Of a stretch of DNA of 64,000 bases, positions 1 through 6,402 are shown one piece after another. This DNA comes from Vreelandella hamiltonii. Lineage in GTDB: Bacteria; Pseudomonadota; Gammaproteobacteria; Pseudomonadales; Halomonadaceae. The stretch spans positions 186,001 through 250,000 of the forward strand of contig NZ_BMXN01000002.1 in the NCBI RefSeq assembly GCF_014651775.1, given 5' to 3'. The notes beneath the pieces were generated by a model, which saw only the letters and a list, made by a program, of their open reading frames with translations, made no database searches and had not been told where the DNA came from. Position 1 is the first letter of the stretch; each line of letters begins with the position of its first letter. The position numbers were made by a program, and so were the translations under genes.

Positions 1-1
1 C

Positions 2-712
2 GGCCTCGCGCTGATCGACTTCGACGAGCTGATCGCCCTGGTGGGCAGCGACGGCAGCCTACGCAAGCTGCTCATCAGCCAGCTCCAGAACCGCTTGAGC
101 CACCACTACACCAGCCTGCGGGAAGTGCAGCGGCGGCTGATCGAACTCATGGCCCGCTTCCGCAAGCAGCAGGCCCGCAGCCGCCTGATGACCGGCATGG
201 CCGCCTTCATGCGCGAACACCCGGGCTTCGTGCCCGGCAACTACGCCCAGCGCAGCGAGGTGCCCGCGCTGTTCAACCGCGCCGCACCGCTCAACGCCGC
301 CGCCGCCCCAGCGCTGGACCGCCCCCTGGACACCCGGGTACTGGCTGAGCTGCTGCATGAGCTGCCCGCCCCACGCCACGCCGCGCAGAACGTCGCCGTG
401 GCCAACGCCGTGCAGCTCGCCGAAGAGAGCCTGGCCGCCGCACGCCAGCAGGCCCTCAAGCTGGACGTCGAACGCTTCTACCTCGCAGTGCTCGACCAGC
501 CGCCTGCCGAGCCGGTCAGCGCCCTGGCCTACCTGCAACAGAGCGGCCTGGAGTGGGCAGATGAAATCTGGCTGTTTCAGGTGATCGCCGAATACCAGGG
601 CCTGCCGCGCCGCGAGCAGCAGGCCTTTCGCCTTCACCAGGAAGAGAGCAGGGCCAGCGCCTATAACGACCTGCGGTTGATTCATGATGTGGCCCTGGCG
701 GTGGCGGTATGA
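2..712 (+). CDS. C-terminal part of a helical protein upstream of a JetD-like gene (condensin/kleisin-like?)
   Basis: The reading frame is open from the left edge, so the gene starts outside the window; a GTG at 41 is only an internal candidate. About 237 residues are visible. They are mostly helical and rich in Arg, Ala and Gln, with a stretch near the start (LREVQRRLIELMARFRKQQA) that looks like a long amphipathic helix, then a proline/alanine-rich linker, then a second helical block. No signal peptide, membrane segment or catalytic motif is visible. The stop overlaps the next start (ATGA at 709-712), so the two are translationally coupled. Because the partner resembles JetD of Wadjet/condensin systems, a kleisin (JetA/MksF-like) identity is attractive, but this is inference from context and helical character. 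The sequence alone does not prove it. Confidence 0.5.
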   Translation, partial: GLALIDFDELIALVGSDGSLRKLLISQLQNRLSHHYTSLREVQRRLIELMARFRKQQARSRLMTGMAAFMREHPGFVPGNYAQRSEVPALFNRAAPLNAAAAPALDRPLDTRVLAELLHELPAPRHAAQNVAVANAVQLAEESLAAARQQALKLDVERFYLAVLDQPPAEPVSALAYLQQSGLEWADEIWLFQVIAEYQGLPRREQQAFRLHQEESRASAYNDLRLIHDVALAVAV

Positions 713-1575
713 ACCTGCCCAGCCGCGCACGGGCAGGGCTCAACGGCGTGGCCCGGGAACTCAACCGCCAGCCCACGGTGGAGAAGCCCCGCCGCCAGTG
801 GGTGGAAGACGTGGTGGCCTGGTGCCGCCAGCAGGATATCGATCTCGGCTTGCGGCTTTCCAGCCAGACCCTGCGCTTCGATGCCGAGCTGCTGGCGCAG
901 ATCGATAGCGTTCTGGCCAGCGCCCACCTCGCCCCGCTGGGCCGCTCGCTCAGCGGCCTGAGCAGCACCGCCCAAGCCAAAGAGGGCGTAGAGGAGGACA
1001 AAGCCACCCGCGAAGGCCCCCGCGCCTGGCGCGTACTGCTCAACCTGCCGCCCCAGCCCACACCAGGGCTTTCCAACGAGCCGCGCTGCAGTCGCGACGT
1101 GGACGTTCGCAACCTCACGCTGGGGGCCTTCGGCGCGCTGGTGCAGGTGGAAAACCTCGACAGCTTCTACGCTTTCAACCCGAACATCAGCGCCCTCAGC
1201 GGCTACGCCCAGCCGCTCATCGCCTACCGAGGCGACAGCCACTACGGCGGCGGCTTCGCCCACTTGGCCGAGGTATGGCGCAAAAACCGCAGGCCGCACC
1301 TCTACGCAGGCGACTTCGACGCCAAGGGTGTTACCCTCGCGCTGGACAGCGGCGCCACACACCTGCTGCTCCCCGACATGGCATGGCTCACCCAACACGC
1401 CACCCCCCTGCACCAGCCCGCCGGGCAGCTCCCCTACCAACGGCGCCTGCGCCAGCTCCACGTCAGCCTACCGGCCCAACACCCGCTAAGGCCCTACCTC
1501 ACGCTGCTGGAAAAACAGCGGGGGCTTAAGCAGCAGTGGTTTGAGGGGGACGTGGTGGCGGTGGGGGTTGGTTAG
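709..1575 (+). CDS. Toprim-like protein related to JetD/DUF2220 (Wadjet-type) C-terminal domain
   Basis: 288 residues. The N-terminal ~130 residues are basic and variable. The C-terminal half carries an ordered set of Toprim-like motifs: VENLDSF (147-153, acidic Glu148), a glycine-rich segment RGDSHYGGG (174-182), and YAGDFDAKG (199-207, Asp202 and Asp204). A Glu followed by a DxD-G motif is the metal site of Toprim folds in topoisomerase VI/Spo11 and in JetD, the nuclease subunit of Wadjet anti-plasmid systems. The first codon overlaps the upstream stop, and nothing follows in the operon. In known Wadjet operons the JetD gene accompanies a kleisin, a KITE and an SMC protein; any SMC gene here would have to lie left of the window. 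Assignment is by motif recognition only. Confidence 0.5.
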   Translation: MNLPSRARAGLNGVARELNRQPTVEKPRRQWVEDVVAWCRQQDIDLGLRLSSQTLRFDAELLAQIDSVLASAHLAPLGRSLSGLSSTAQAKEGVEEDKATREGPRAWRVLLNLPPQPTPGLSNEPRCSRDVDVRNLTLGAFGALVQVENLDSFYAFNPNISALSGYAQPLIAYRGDSHYGGGFAHLAEVWRKNRRPHLYAGDFDAKGVTLALDSGATHLLLPDMAWLTQHATPLHQPAGQLPYQRRLRQLHVSLPAQHPLRPYLTLLEKQRGLKQQWFEGDVVAVGVG

Positions 1576-1651
1576 CGGCTTGTGGGCTTTGTATGGTGCA
1601 TCCGCCGCGCAGTGCGTTTCTGGTAATTTAATGAGTCAAAGCAAAACGCGC

Positions 1652-1693
1652 CAGCATGCGAATGTTGGCTTTATCGCCGAAATTCGCATGCTG
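1652..1693. repeat. Perfect 12-bp inverted repeat (hairpin)
   Basis: CAGCATGCGAAT at 1652-1663 is exactly complementary to ATTCGCATGCTG at 1682-1693, with an 18-nt loop. No T-run follows, so it is not a standard terminator. It lies between the JetD-like gene and the first cassette, and may be the internal stem of a long attC-like site. Confidence 0.7.
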
Positions 1694-1725
1694 TAGAATC
1701 AGTGGGTAGGTTCGATTTGGTGGCT

Positions 1726-1769
1726 ATGAAACCTCAGTCATTGTGATGTCGCGTTCATTGAGGTTTCAT
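1726..1769. repeat. Perfect 11-bp inverted repeat (hairpin)
   Basis: ATGAAACCTCA at 1726-1736 pairs perfectly with TGAGGTTTCAT at 1759-1769 (22-nt loop). It is the second of two long hairpins just before the first cassette, and again has no T-run. Confidence 0.65.
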
Positions 1770-1809
1770 GGCAGGGCGTTTAATCACTGTTAGATTTTAA
1801 GGAGGTTTC

Positions 1810-2052
1810 ATGGATGGCAGTGGCTCAGGATATAATATCCAGTCTCATAGACTGAACTCTGGCGACACTATGCGCTTCCATAATCACCAGAGTTCGCCGC
1901 TGAGAATTAGAGTTACCACCGAATGTGGAACGCAGACGGAGACCGAGTTGCATCCAGGAGCGGTATTCACTTTGAAGGTGGGGAATGCGCCGGCGAACGT
2001 AGACATGTTACCTCCTGAGGATGAGTACACGGGCTTAAAGTCAGTCGACTGA
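1810..2052 (+). CDS. Small hypothetical protein in a putative integron cassette
   Basis: 80 residues, starting at ATG 1810 behind a strong GGAGG (1801-1805) and only 15 bases after the attC-like core GTTAGAT. Such a very short leader is usual for cassette genes. The protein is soluble, Ser/Thr/Glu-rich, with a probable beta-strand pattern (alternating residues in RIRVTTECGTQTETELHPG, then VFTLKVG). No signal peptide or catalytic motif is visible. I do not recognise the family. The A+T content is higher than in the flanking core genes, consistent with transfer. Confidence 0.6.
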   Translation: MDGSGSGYNIQSHRLNSGDTMRFHNHQSSPLRIRVTTECGTQTETELHPGAVFTLKVGNAPANVDMLPPEDEYTGLKSVD

Positions 2053-2085
2053 GCAGGTGGGCGTAAGGTTAGACTCGGTACGAAA

Positions 2086-2190
2086 ATCTAACCAGTCATT
2101 CTAGTTCATTCCGGCCCTGGCGGGCCTCCACCGGACGCCCTTTTCTCCGCTTCGCTGCGTTAAGTTCGCCGCTGAACATTGGCGTTATGG
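2086..2190 (+). other. attC-like recombination site 1
   Basis: Left core ATCTAAC (2086-2092) fits RYYYAAC; right core is GTTATGG (2184-2190). L boxes: TTCTAG (2099-2104) pairs with CTGAA (2172-2176) with one unpaired T, the extrahelical base expected of attC. Spacers between core and L boxes are 6 and 7 nt. ATCTAAC is the exact complement of the GTTAGAT that opens the cassette at 1789, as expected when one circular cassette supplies both halves. Length is 105 bp. Confidence 0.65.
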
Positions 2191-2214
2191 CTTCAATTAA
2201 GCATGGGGGGATGC

Positions 2215-2919
2215 ATGAACAATGAGCTTGACCTGGAGTTGTTCTCTAGATTGAGAGCCTCAGTATCTGGGACCGTCGAACCTGACATAGACAAAGAAAT
2301 TATGTTAGCAGGGCAGTCAATCCATAGATGGTTAAAATATTGCCTGTACCATTACTCTAACTTGCCGCACTCAAGTGATCGACCAGACCTTGTGCTAGAC
2401 CGGATTGGGCAATACCGGAGAGGCGGGGAGAGTGTTGAGTATCGCTATGTATATGAAGCAAACATAATTGGATTTCTAAATAGCCTTCATGCGCTCCTTG
2501 ATTCATTTCCCCATTTGCTGAATTTGGTCATTCCCACAAAGCCCACTCTTAGGCCTAGCAATATTAGATGGAGCGAAGACTTCATAAACCGGTATGAAAG
2601 TCATGTTTTCTATAGCGCGCTAAAGGGTTTTATGATTGAAAAAAGCTTCAACGTCGTTAAATCATACGTCAATATTGCAAAACATAGGCACCTAATCAGA
2701 GTTGCTAATAACTGGGATGTTTTGGAGTTTGAAGAGTTCGAAGCCAAGTTGCCAGTTGTTGATGATAGAGGAAAAATCGTCTACCGCACTTCGCATATTC
2801 ATAGAAGGGATGCCGTTCAGTTTCTGATGGAGTGTCATGACGAGCTGGTTCCAAAGTTTTTTGATTTGTGCAGAGATGTTACGAGTTCGTGCGGCTTTCA
2901 CAGTGTAGTGGGTCCATAA
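2215..2919 (+). CDS. Hypothetical protein in a second putative integron cassette (HEPN-like?)
   Basis: 234 residues, taking ATG 2215 (MNNELDLELF) as start; a G-run at 2205-2210 is a poor but possible ribosome site. The protein is soluble and helix-rich. The middle part (FLNSLHALLDSFPHLLN) and the later VKSYVNIAKHRHLIRV resemble the helices and basic/His segment of HEPN-type domains, but a clear RxxxxH nuclease motif is not evident. The gene is markedly A+T-richer than the chromosome around it. It fills a unit bounded by attC-like sites whose cores are complementary (GTTATGG at 2184 and CCATAAC at 2914, overlapping the stop region). I do not recognise a specific function. Confidence 0.6.
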   Translation: MNNELDLELFSRLRASVSGTVEPDIDKEIMLAGQSIHRWLKYCLYHYSNLPHSSDRPDLVLDRIGQYRRGGESVEYRYVYEANIIGFLNSLHALLDSFPHLLNLVIPTKPTLRPSNIRWSEDFINRYESHVFYSALKGFMIEKSFNVVKSYVNIAKHRHLIRVANNWDVLEFEEFEAKLPVVDDRGKIVYRTSHIHRRDAVQFLMECHDELVPKFFDLCRDVTSSCGFHSVVGP

Positions 2920-2998
2920 CCATGCCAGACACGGAGACGGTTACTGCATTGCGGCTGCGCCTCCATTCCGAAGCCGCCCGTGCTGAGCGGCGTTGAGG
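2914..2998 (+). other. attC-like recombination site 2
   Basis: Left core CCATAAC (2914-2920) is the exact complement of the GTTATGG (2184-2190) that opens the cassette. L box CAGACACGG (2926-2934) pairs with CCGTGCTG (2978-2985) with a single extrahelical A. Spacers are 5 and 6 nt, and the right core is GTTGAGG (2992-2998). Length is 85 bp. The first base of the left core departs from the RYYYAAC consensus. Confidence 0.65.
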
Positions 2999-3240
2999 CT
3001 GTAGAAAAAAACCTTTGACAGCCAGGTTTTGGTAGGATCGGGAAAACAGACGAGGAGTGGTAAGCATGCCGCGCTTCAAGGTTTACAATCACAATCAGAA
3101 CGCCATGGCGGTGATGAATTACCAGCATTCGCTCCAGCCCGAGATGTAGATCTGTTGCAAGACCAGCCTCACCGGCAAAGCTTTTCTTTGATACTGTACC
3201 GCATGATACCTCGCTGACAGGCCTTATAGTTCGATGTGCC
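2997..3240 (+). pseudogene. Remnant of an IS1182-like transposase and its left end
   Basis: ATG 3066 opens 27 codons beginning MPRFKVYNHNQNA and containing a LQP motif, which matches the start of IS1182-family transposases (MPRFKPYxxxQN...LQPGT). It stops at TAG 3147-3149. A second piece in another frame around 3187-3220 reads FDTVPHDT, resembling the later DTxPHxT segment of the same family. Most of the gene between and after these is missing, so this is an internally deleted, frameshifted relic. The A-rich stretch and leader at 3000-3065 are probably the IS left end, abutting attC-like site 2. The family call is from memory of motifs. Confidence 0.6.
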
Positions 3241-3328
3241 CGATGTTAGGACAAGCGTTGTTGATTTCAATTTTGGCGATGAGCGCTAGACGGTTGTTGC
3301 GCGGTGCGCATCATGCTATGGTTTCTTC

Positions 3329-3607
3329 ATGATTAAATCATTCCGGCACAAAGGGCTGAAACGGTTCTACTCGACTGGCAGCACCGCTGGCATACAGCCG
3401 GATCATGCCAAGAAGCTACGTATGCAGCTTCTTGCTCTGGATACCGCCACTTCAGTCGAAGATATGAACATCCCTGGCTTTAGGCTTCACCCATTGAAAG
3501 GGAAAGACAAAGGGCGATGGTCGATTTGGGTGAACGGAAATTGGCGTATGACGTTCGAATTTCAGGACGGCAACGCCTACATTCTTGATTATGAGGATTA
3601 TCACTAA
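3329..3607 (+). CDS. higB: RelE/HigB-family toxin
   Basis: 92 residues, starting MIKSFRHKGLKRFY. Members of this family are ribosome-dependent mRNA interferases that cleave transcripts during translation. The family pattern is clear: basic N-terminal helix, the segment MNIPGFRLHPLKG in the middle, then WSIWVNGNWRMTFEF and a C-terminal LDYEDYH. Length matches HigB (about 92 aa). The stop overlaps the antitoxin start by one base (TAATG, 3605-3609), giving the toxin-first order typical of higBA. The start follows a short leader after the IS relic, so the pair probably has its own promoter, repressed by HigA. Confidence 0.88.
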   Translation: MIKSFRHKGLKRFYSTGSTAGIQPDHAKKLRMQLLALDTATSVEDMNIPGFRLHPLKGKDKGRWSIWVNGNWRMTFEFQDGNAYILDYEDYH

Positions 3608-3900
3608 TGACGATGCATAATCCGCCGCATCCTGGTGAATTTATTCGGGAAGTGTATCTGGAACCCTTTGGCATTAGCTCGCGTCAGCTTGCTTCGAGTC
3701 TGGGCGTTTCACCGTCCACGTTGTCCCGGCTGCTCAAAGGAGAAAGTGGCATTAGCCCGGAAATGTCGCTGCGCCTTTCCAAAGTGCTGGGGCGTAGCCC
3801 TGAGAGCTGGTTGGCGATGCAGGATATGCATGATCTCTGGGTGGCGCGGAGTACGGTCAATCTGGATGGCCTCCATCCACTGGAATTTAACGCCGCTTGA
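3607..3900 (+). CDS. higA: HigA-family antitoxin, XRE helix-turn-helix
   Basis: 97 residues. The protein opens with the family signature NPPHPGEFIREVYLEP, followed by an XRE-type helix-turn-helix (SSRQLASSLGVSPSTLSRLLKG, roughly 24-45) and a C-terminal helix with SPESWLAMQ. It should bind and neutralise the upstream HigB and repress the operon by binding its promoter. The one-base overlap with higB shows translational coupling. It is followed by a short hairpin (3916-3942) and by the convergent ccdAB pair. Confidence 0.88.
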   Translation: MTMHNPPHPGEFIREVYLEPFGISSRQLASSLGVSPSTLSRLLKGESGISPEMSLRLSKVLGRSPESWLAMQDMHDLWVARSTVNLDGLHPLEFNAA

Positions 3901-3915
3901 TAAGCGTTTGACATG

Positions 3916-3942
3916 GCGGCTTTGCCTCCATGAGGTTGCCGC
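3916..3942. repeat. Hairpin between convergent toxin-antitoxin modules
   Basis: GCGGC (3916-3920) pairs with GCCGC (3938-3942), and inside it CCTC (3925-3928) pairs with GAGG (3932-3935). There is no T-run, so termination is uncertain. Part of an unrecognised cassette end is an alternative. Confidence 0.45.
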
Positions 3943-3954
3943 ATCCTGCCAGTG

Positions 3955-4272
3955 TTAAAAGCCGGTGATCGCCAGGTCCAGAGCCCCGACAATTTGGTCT
4001 CTAACATGCGAGAGAGAGCCGATGGGATTCTGGAGATGTTTTTCAGGCACCGACGAAATCTGTGGCGTTAACAGCAACAGCGCCTGATCGCCAAAGCTGA
4101 TTTCTGGAGTGAGTCCTTGCAGGGTGTCGTTGCCGAAGGTGGAACGGTTGCCCAGCGGGATGACGATGCGAGTGGCCAGTTCGCTTAGCAAACTGCTTTG
4201 CACATCCACAAGGTAGGGGTAGTGCGCTTTGCTGGTTTTGCTTGGATTAGGGTATACATCGAACTGTGCCAT
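3955..4272 (-). CDS. ccdB: CcdB-family toxin
   Basis: 105 residues starting MAQFDVYPNP. CcdB poisons DNA gyrase by trapping the cleaved complex. Family features are the N-terminal FDVYPNP, YPYLVDVQSSLL, TRIVIPL, and a C-terminal helix region with SLSHVRDQIVGALDLAITGF. Length fits CcdB (about 101 aa). An in-frame ATG ten codons upstream lies inside ccdA; ATG 4272 is chosen because it gives the usual one-base overlap (TAATG) with the antitoxin stop. It converges on higBA. Confidence 0.9.
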   Translation of the reverse strand: MAQFDVYPNPSKTSKAHYPYLVDVQSSLLSELATRIVIPLGNRSTFGNDTLQGLTPEISFGDQALLLLTPQISSVPEKHLQNPIGSLSHVRDQIVGALDLAITGF

Positions 4273-4517
4273 TAAAATTCCCTGAATTCGTCGCCAAAGC
4301 ATCCGTGTCGTTCGACAAAATCGTTATAACTTTTTATCGCAGCTCGATTTTCTTCGACCCATCGTTGTGCTTCGCATTTGGCAAGCTCTTCTTTCAGCGC
4401 TCGCTCCAGGGTGGCAGACAAGTTAATGTTCAATTCACGTGTCCTGCGCAGCAAGTCGCTATTGATGGAGAGATTCGCTGCTTTTTTGGGGGCGGCTGCA
4501 TCGTAGAGTTCGGCCAT
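4272..4517 (-). CDS. ccdA: CcdA-family antitoxin
   Basis: 81 residues taking the internal ATG (MAELYDAAAPKKA) as start; a longer frame reaches 4580 but its extra 21 residues are unlike the family. The N-terminal half should form a ribbon-helix-helix DNA-binding domain (NLSINSDLLRRTRELNINLSA). The C-terminal half carries the CcdB-binding pattern ENRAAIKSYNDFVERHG followed by FGDEFREF, very close to canonical CcdA. It neutralises CcdB and represses the operon. The order antitoxin-toxin is standard for ccd. Confidence 0.88.
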   Translation of the reverse strand: MAELYDAAAPKKAANLSINSDLLRRTRELNINLSATLERALKEELAKCEAQRWVEENRAAIKSYNDFVERHGCFGDEFREF

Positions 4518-4640
4518 CGTCGTCTCCTGGTGGCTCTTGATGTATCGTCTGATTTTATGCGCATGGTAATGCGCATTCAAGCACGCCTCGTTGCTTCGAA
4601 CGTCATCCCTTAACGCTCATTGTTGACTCGCCAATAAGAT

Positions 4641-5612
4641 ATGAACCTACTCTTCCTCGGTACTTCCGCAGGCGTGCCTACCAAACAACGCAACGTCTCT
4701 GCCATCGCCTTGCAAGAGAGCAAGGGCAAGGGTTGGTATCTGGTCGATTGCGGGGAGGGCACTCAGCACCAGGTGTTGCACACCAGGCTGTCGTTTCATT
4801 CGCTGAAGGCCATTTTGATTACCCATGTGCACGGCGACCACTGCTACGGGCTGCCGGGCATTCTGGCCAGTGCGGCCATGGGTGGGCGCACGGCGCCGCT
4901 GACCCTTGTGGCACCCAAGGGTATCCAAACCTGGCTGGAAACCACCTGTGCGGTCACCCAGCTCTGCCTGCCCTTCGCGCTGGAGTTCATCTGCGCCGAT
5001 GACCTGCCCAGCATCGAATTCGAGAACATGGCGGTGGAAACGAGTGCGCTTTCCCATCGCGTGCCGTGCTACGCCTATACGTTCACCGAGCGCAACGTGG
5101 AGGCCGCCCTGGACGTGGGTAAATTGGATCGGCACGGCATTCCCAGAGGGCCGTTGTGGGGGCAGTTGAAGCAGGGGAGGGAGGTAGCATTCGAGGGCAA
5201 GCCGCTGCGCAGCCAGGATTACCTGCTGTTCAAACACGCCCCCAGAAAAGTGGTGATTGCCGGGGACAACGACCAGCCCGAGCTGTTGGCGCAAGCCTGT
5301 GCCGGGGCGCAGGTGCTGGTACACGAAGCCACTTACACCGAAGCGATGGCCGAGAAAGCCGGTGAGGTAGGGCATAGCTACGGCAGGCAGGTGGCGGCGT
5401 TTGCCGAGCAGGTCGGCTTGCCCCACCTGGTGTTGACCCACTTCAGCCCCCGCTACCCGCTCATTTCCCATACCGTGCCTTCCATCGCGGATATCCAACG
5501 CGAGGCACAAAGCGTTTACTCAGGCGCGCTCTTCCTGGCGCAGGACTTTAGCGAGTACCACCTGGATAAAGCGGGCCATGTCACCGAGCAAACCCAGGAG
5601 CCGCCTGGTTAA
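4641..5612 (+). CDS. rnz: Ribonuclease Z (tRNA 3' endonuclease)
   Basis: 323 residues. RNase Z is a zinc metallo-beta-lactamase-fold enzyme that cleaves tRNA precursors after the discriminator base. The start (MNLLFLGTSAGVPTK), the zinc motif THVHGDH (His62, His64, Asp66, His67), the later AGDN and the VLTHFSPRYP segment containing a metal-binding His are all present. Length is usual for the long-arm bacterial ElaC/Rnz form. The preceding genes are accessory toxin-antitoxin modules, so this marks the return to core chromosome. It appears monocistronic. Confidence 0.93.
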   Translation: MNLLFLGTSAGVPTKQRNVSAIALQESKGKGWYLVDCGEGTQHQVLHTRLSFHSLKAILITHVHGDHCYGLPGILASAAMGGRTAPLTLVAPKGIQTWLETTCAVTQLCLPFALEFICADDLPSIEFENMAVETSALSHRVPCYAYTFTERNVEAALDVGKLDRHGIPRGPLWGQLKQGREVAFEGKPLRSQDYLLFKHAPRKVVIAGDNDQPELLAQACAGAQVLVHEATYTEAMAEKAGEVGHSYGRQVAAFAEQVGLPHLVLTHFSPRYPLISHTVPSIADIQREAQSVYSGALFLAQDFSEYHLDKAGHVTEQTQEPPG

Positions 5613-5739
5613 TCGTTGCTTGCAAGTGAGTTTGGCGTTGGACTTGGCGGTGCGGTCTCGGCATAGTGCCCCTCGAAGAGTACGACTTAAGTCGCTGGGT
5701 AAAGGGCTGACGTACCGTTGCATTCCACCATGAAGGGCC

Positions 5740-6372
5740 ATGACCAGCATGTCTGAGCAAGACAGGATCTATGAAAGCATTGCGTCGCGCATGAACGGGT
5801 TTCTGTACCGCTGCCGCAACGATGAGCACTACACCATGCTGAACCTGAGCGGCAGGGTTCAGGAGCTGACGGGCTATGCCAGCCATGATTTGATCGGCAA
5901 CCGCCAGCAATCTTACGTGGCGTTGATTCATGCTGAGGATGCGCCGGGGCTGGATCAGGCCATCGAGCGGGCCATCGCCGCCGACAAGAACTGGCACGCC
6001 GATTATCGGGTGCGCTGTAAAGATGGCCGCCTGCGCTGGGTGAGCGAGTACGGCGGTGCCGTGAAAGATGACCAGGGCAACGTCATCTGCCTTGAAGGGG
6101 TGGTCACCGACATTCAGCAGCGGCGGCAAAGTGAAGAGCAGCTGGGCACCATCAGCCGCGACATTGCCACCGAAACCGAGAAAATTGCCCATTCACTGAA
6201 GATGCTGCAACTGCTCAGCATCAATGCGGGTATCGAAGCGGGGCGGGCAGGCGAGGCTGGCAAAGGTTTCGCGGTGGTTGCCGAGCACGTGCGCCGCCTG
6301 GCGGATGACACCAGCAGCTCGGCAAAAGTGATTACGGGATTGATGAAGCAATTAAGAGAGTTGCAGGATTGA
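5740..6372 (+). CDS. Soluble PAS-domain protein with a shortened chemoreceptor signalling tip
   Basis: 210 residues from ATG 5740 (ATG 5749 is an equal alternative). Residues about 10-125 form a PAS domain ([45 protein letters not shown]) likely to bind a ligand or cofactor. The rest is only the tip of a methyl-accepting chemotaxis signalling hairpin: [30 protein letters not shown]. No membrane segment or HAMP domain is present, and the hairpin is much shorter than in full receptors. The protein is therefore cytoplasmic and may feed into a CheA/CheW array or act alone. No chemotaxis genes are nearby. The CDF transporter gene follows after 30 bases. Confidence 0.8.
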   Translation: MTSMSEQDRIYESIASRMNGFLYRCRNDEHYTMLNLSGRVQELTGYASHDLIGNRQQSYVALIHAEDAPGLDQAIERAIAADKNWHADYRVRCKDGRLRWVSEYGGAVKDDQGNVICLEGVVTDIQQRRQSEEQLGTISRDIATETEKIAHSLKMLQLLSINAGIEAGRAGEAGKGFAVVAEHVRRLADDTSSSAKVITGLMKQLRELQD

Positions 6373-6402
6373 GCGGATTTTCGCACTGAAAGGGATACCG
6401 TC

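Larger units (their letters stand above)
1634..1795 (+). other. Possible degenerate attC/attI-like site preceding the first cassette
   Basis: The right end is GTTAGAT (1789-1795), which fits the GTTRRRY core and is the exact complement of ATCTAAC (2086-2092) at the far end of the cassette. Upstream, GGGCGTTT (1774-1781) can pair with AAACGCGCC (1644-1652) leaving one unpaired G, as in attC L boxes. A proper left core (RYYYAAC) is not visible, so the site is either degenerate or a secondary insertion site. The two hairpins at 1652-1693 and 1726-1769 lie inside it. Confidence 0.35.

Noticed and set aside
3027-3217. A 62-codon frame in a second frame over the IS1182 relic
   Set aside because: It has no family sequence and overlaps the recognisable transposase start in another frame.
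3901-3954. A third attC-like site after higA
   Set aside because: A hairpin is present but no RYYYAAC/GTTRRRY core pair could be found in either orientation.
1576-4640. Integron integrase gene
   Set aside because: No tyrosine-recombinase reading frame is present in any frame of this stretch; the cassettes are integrase-less within the window.
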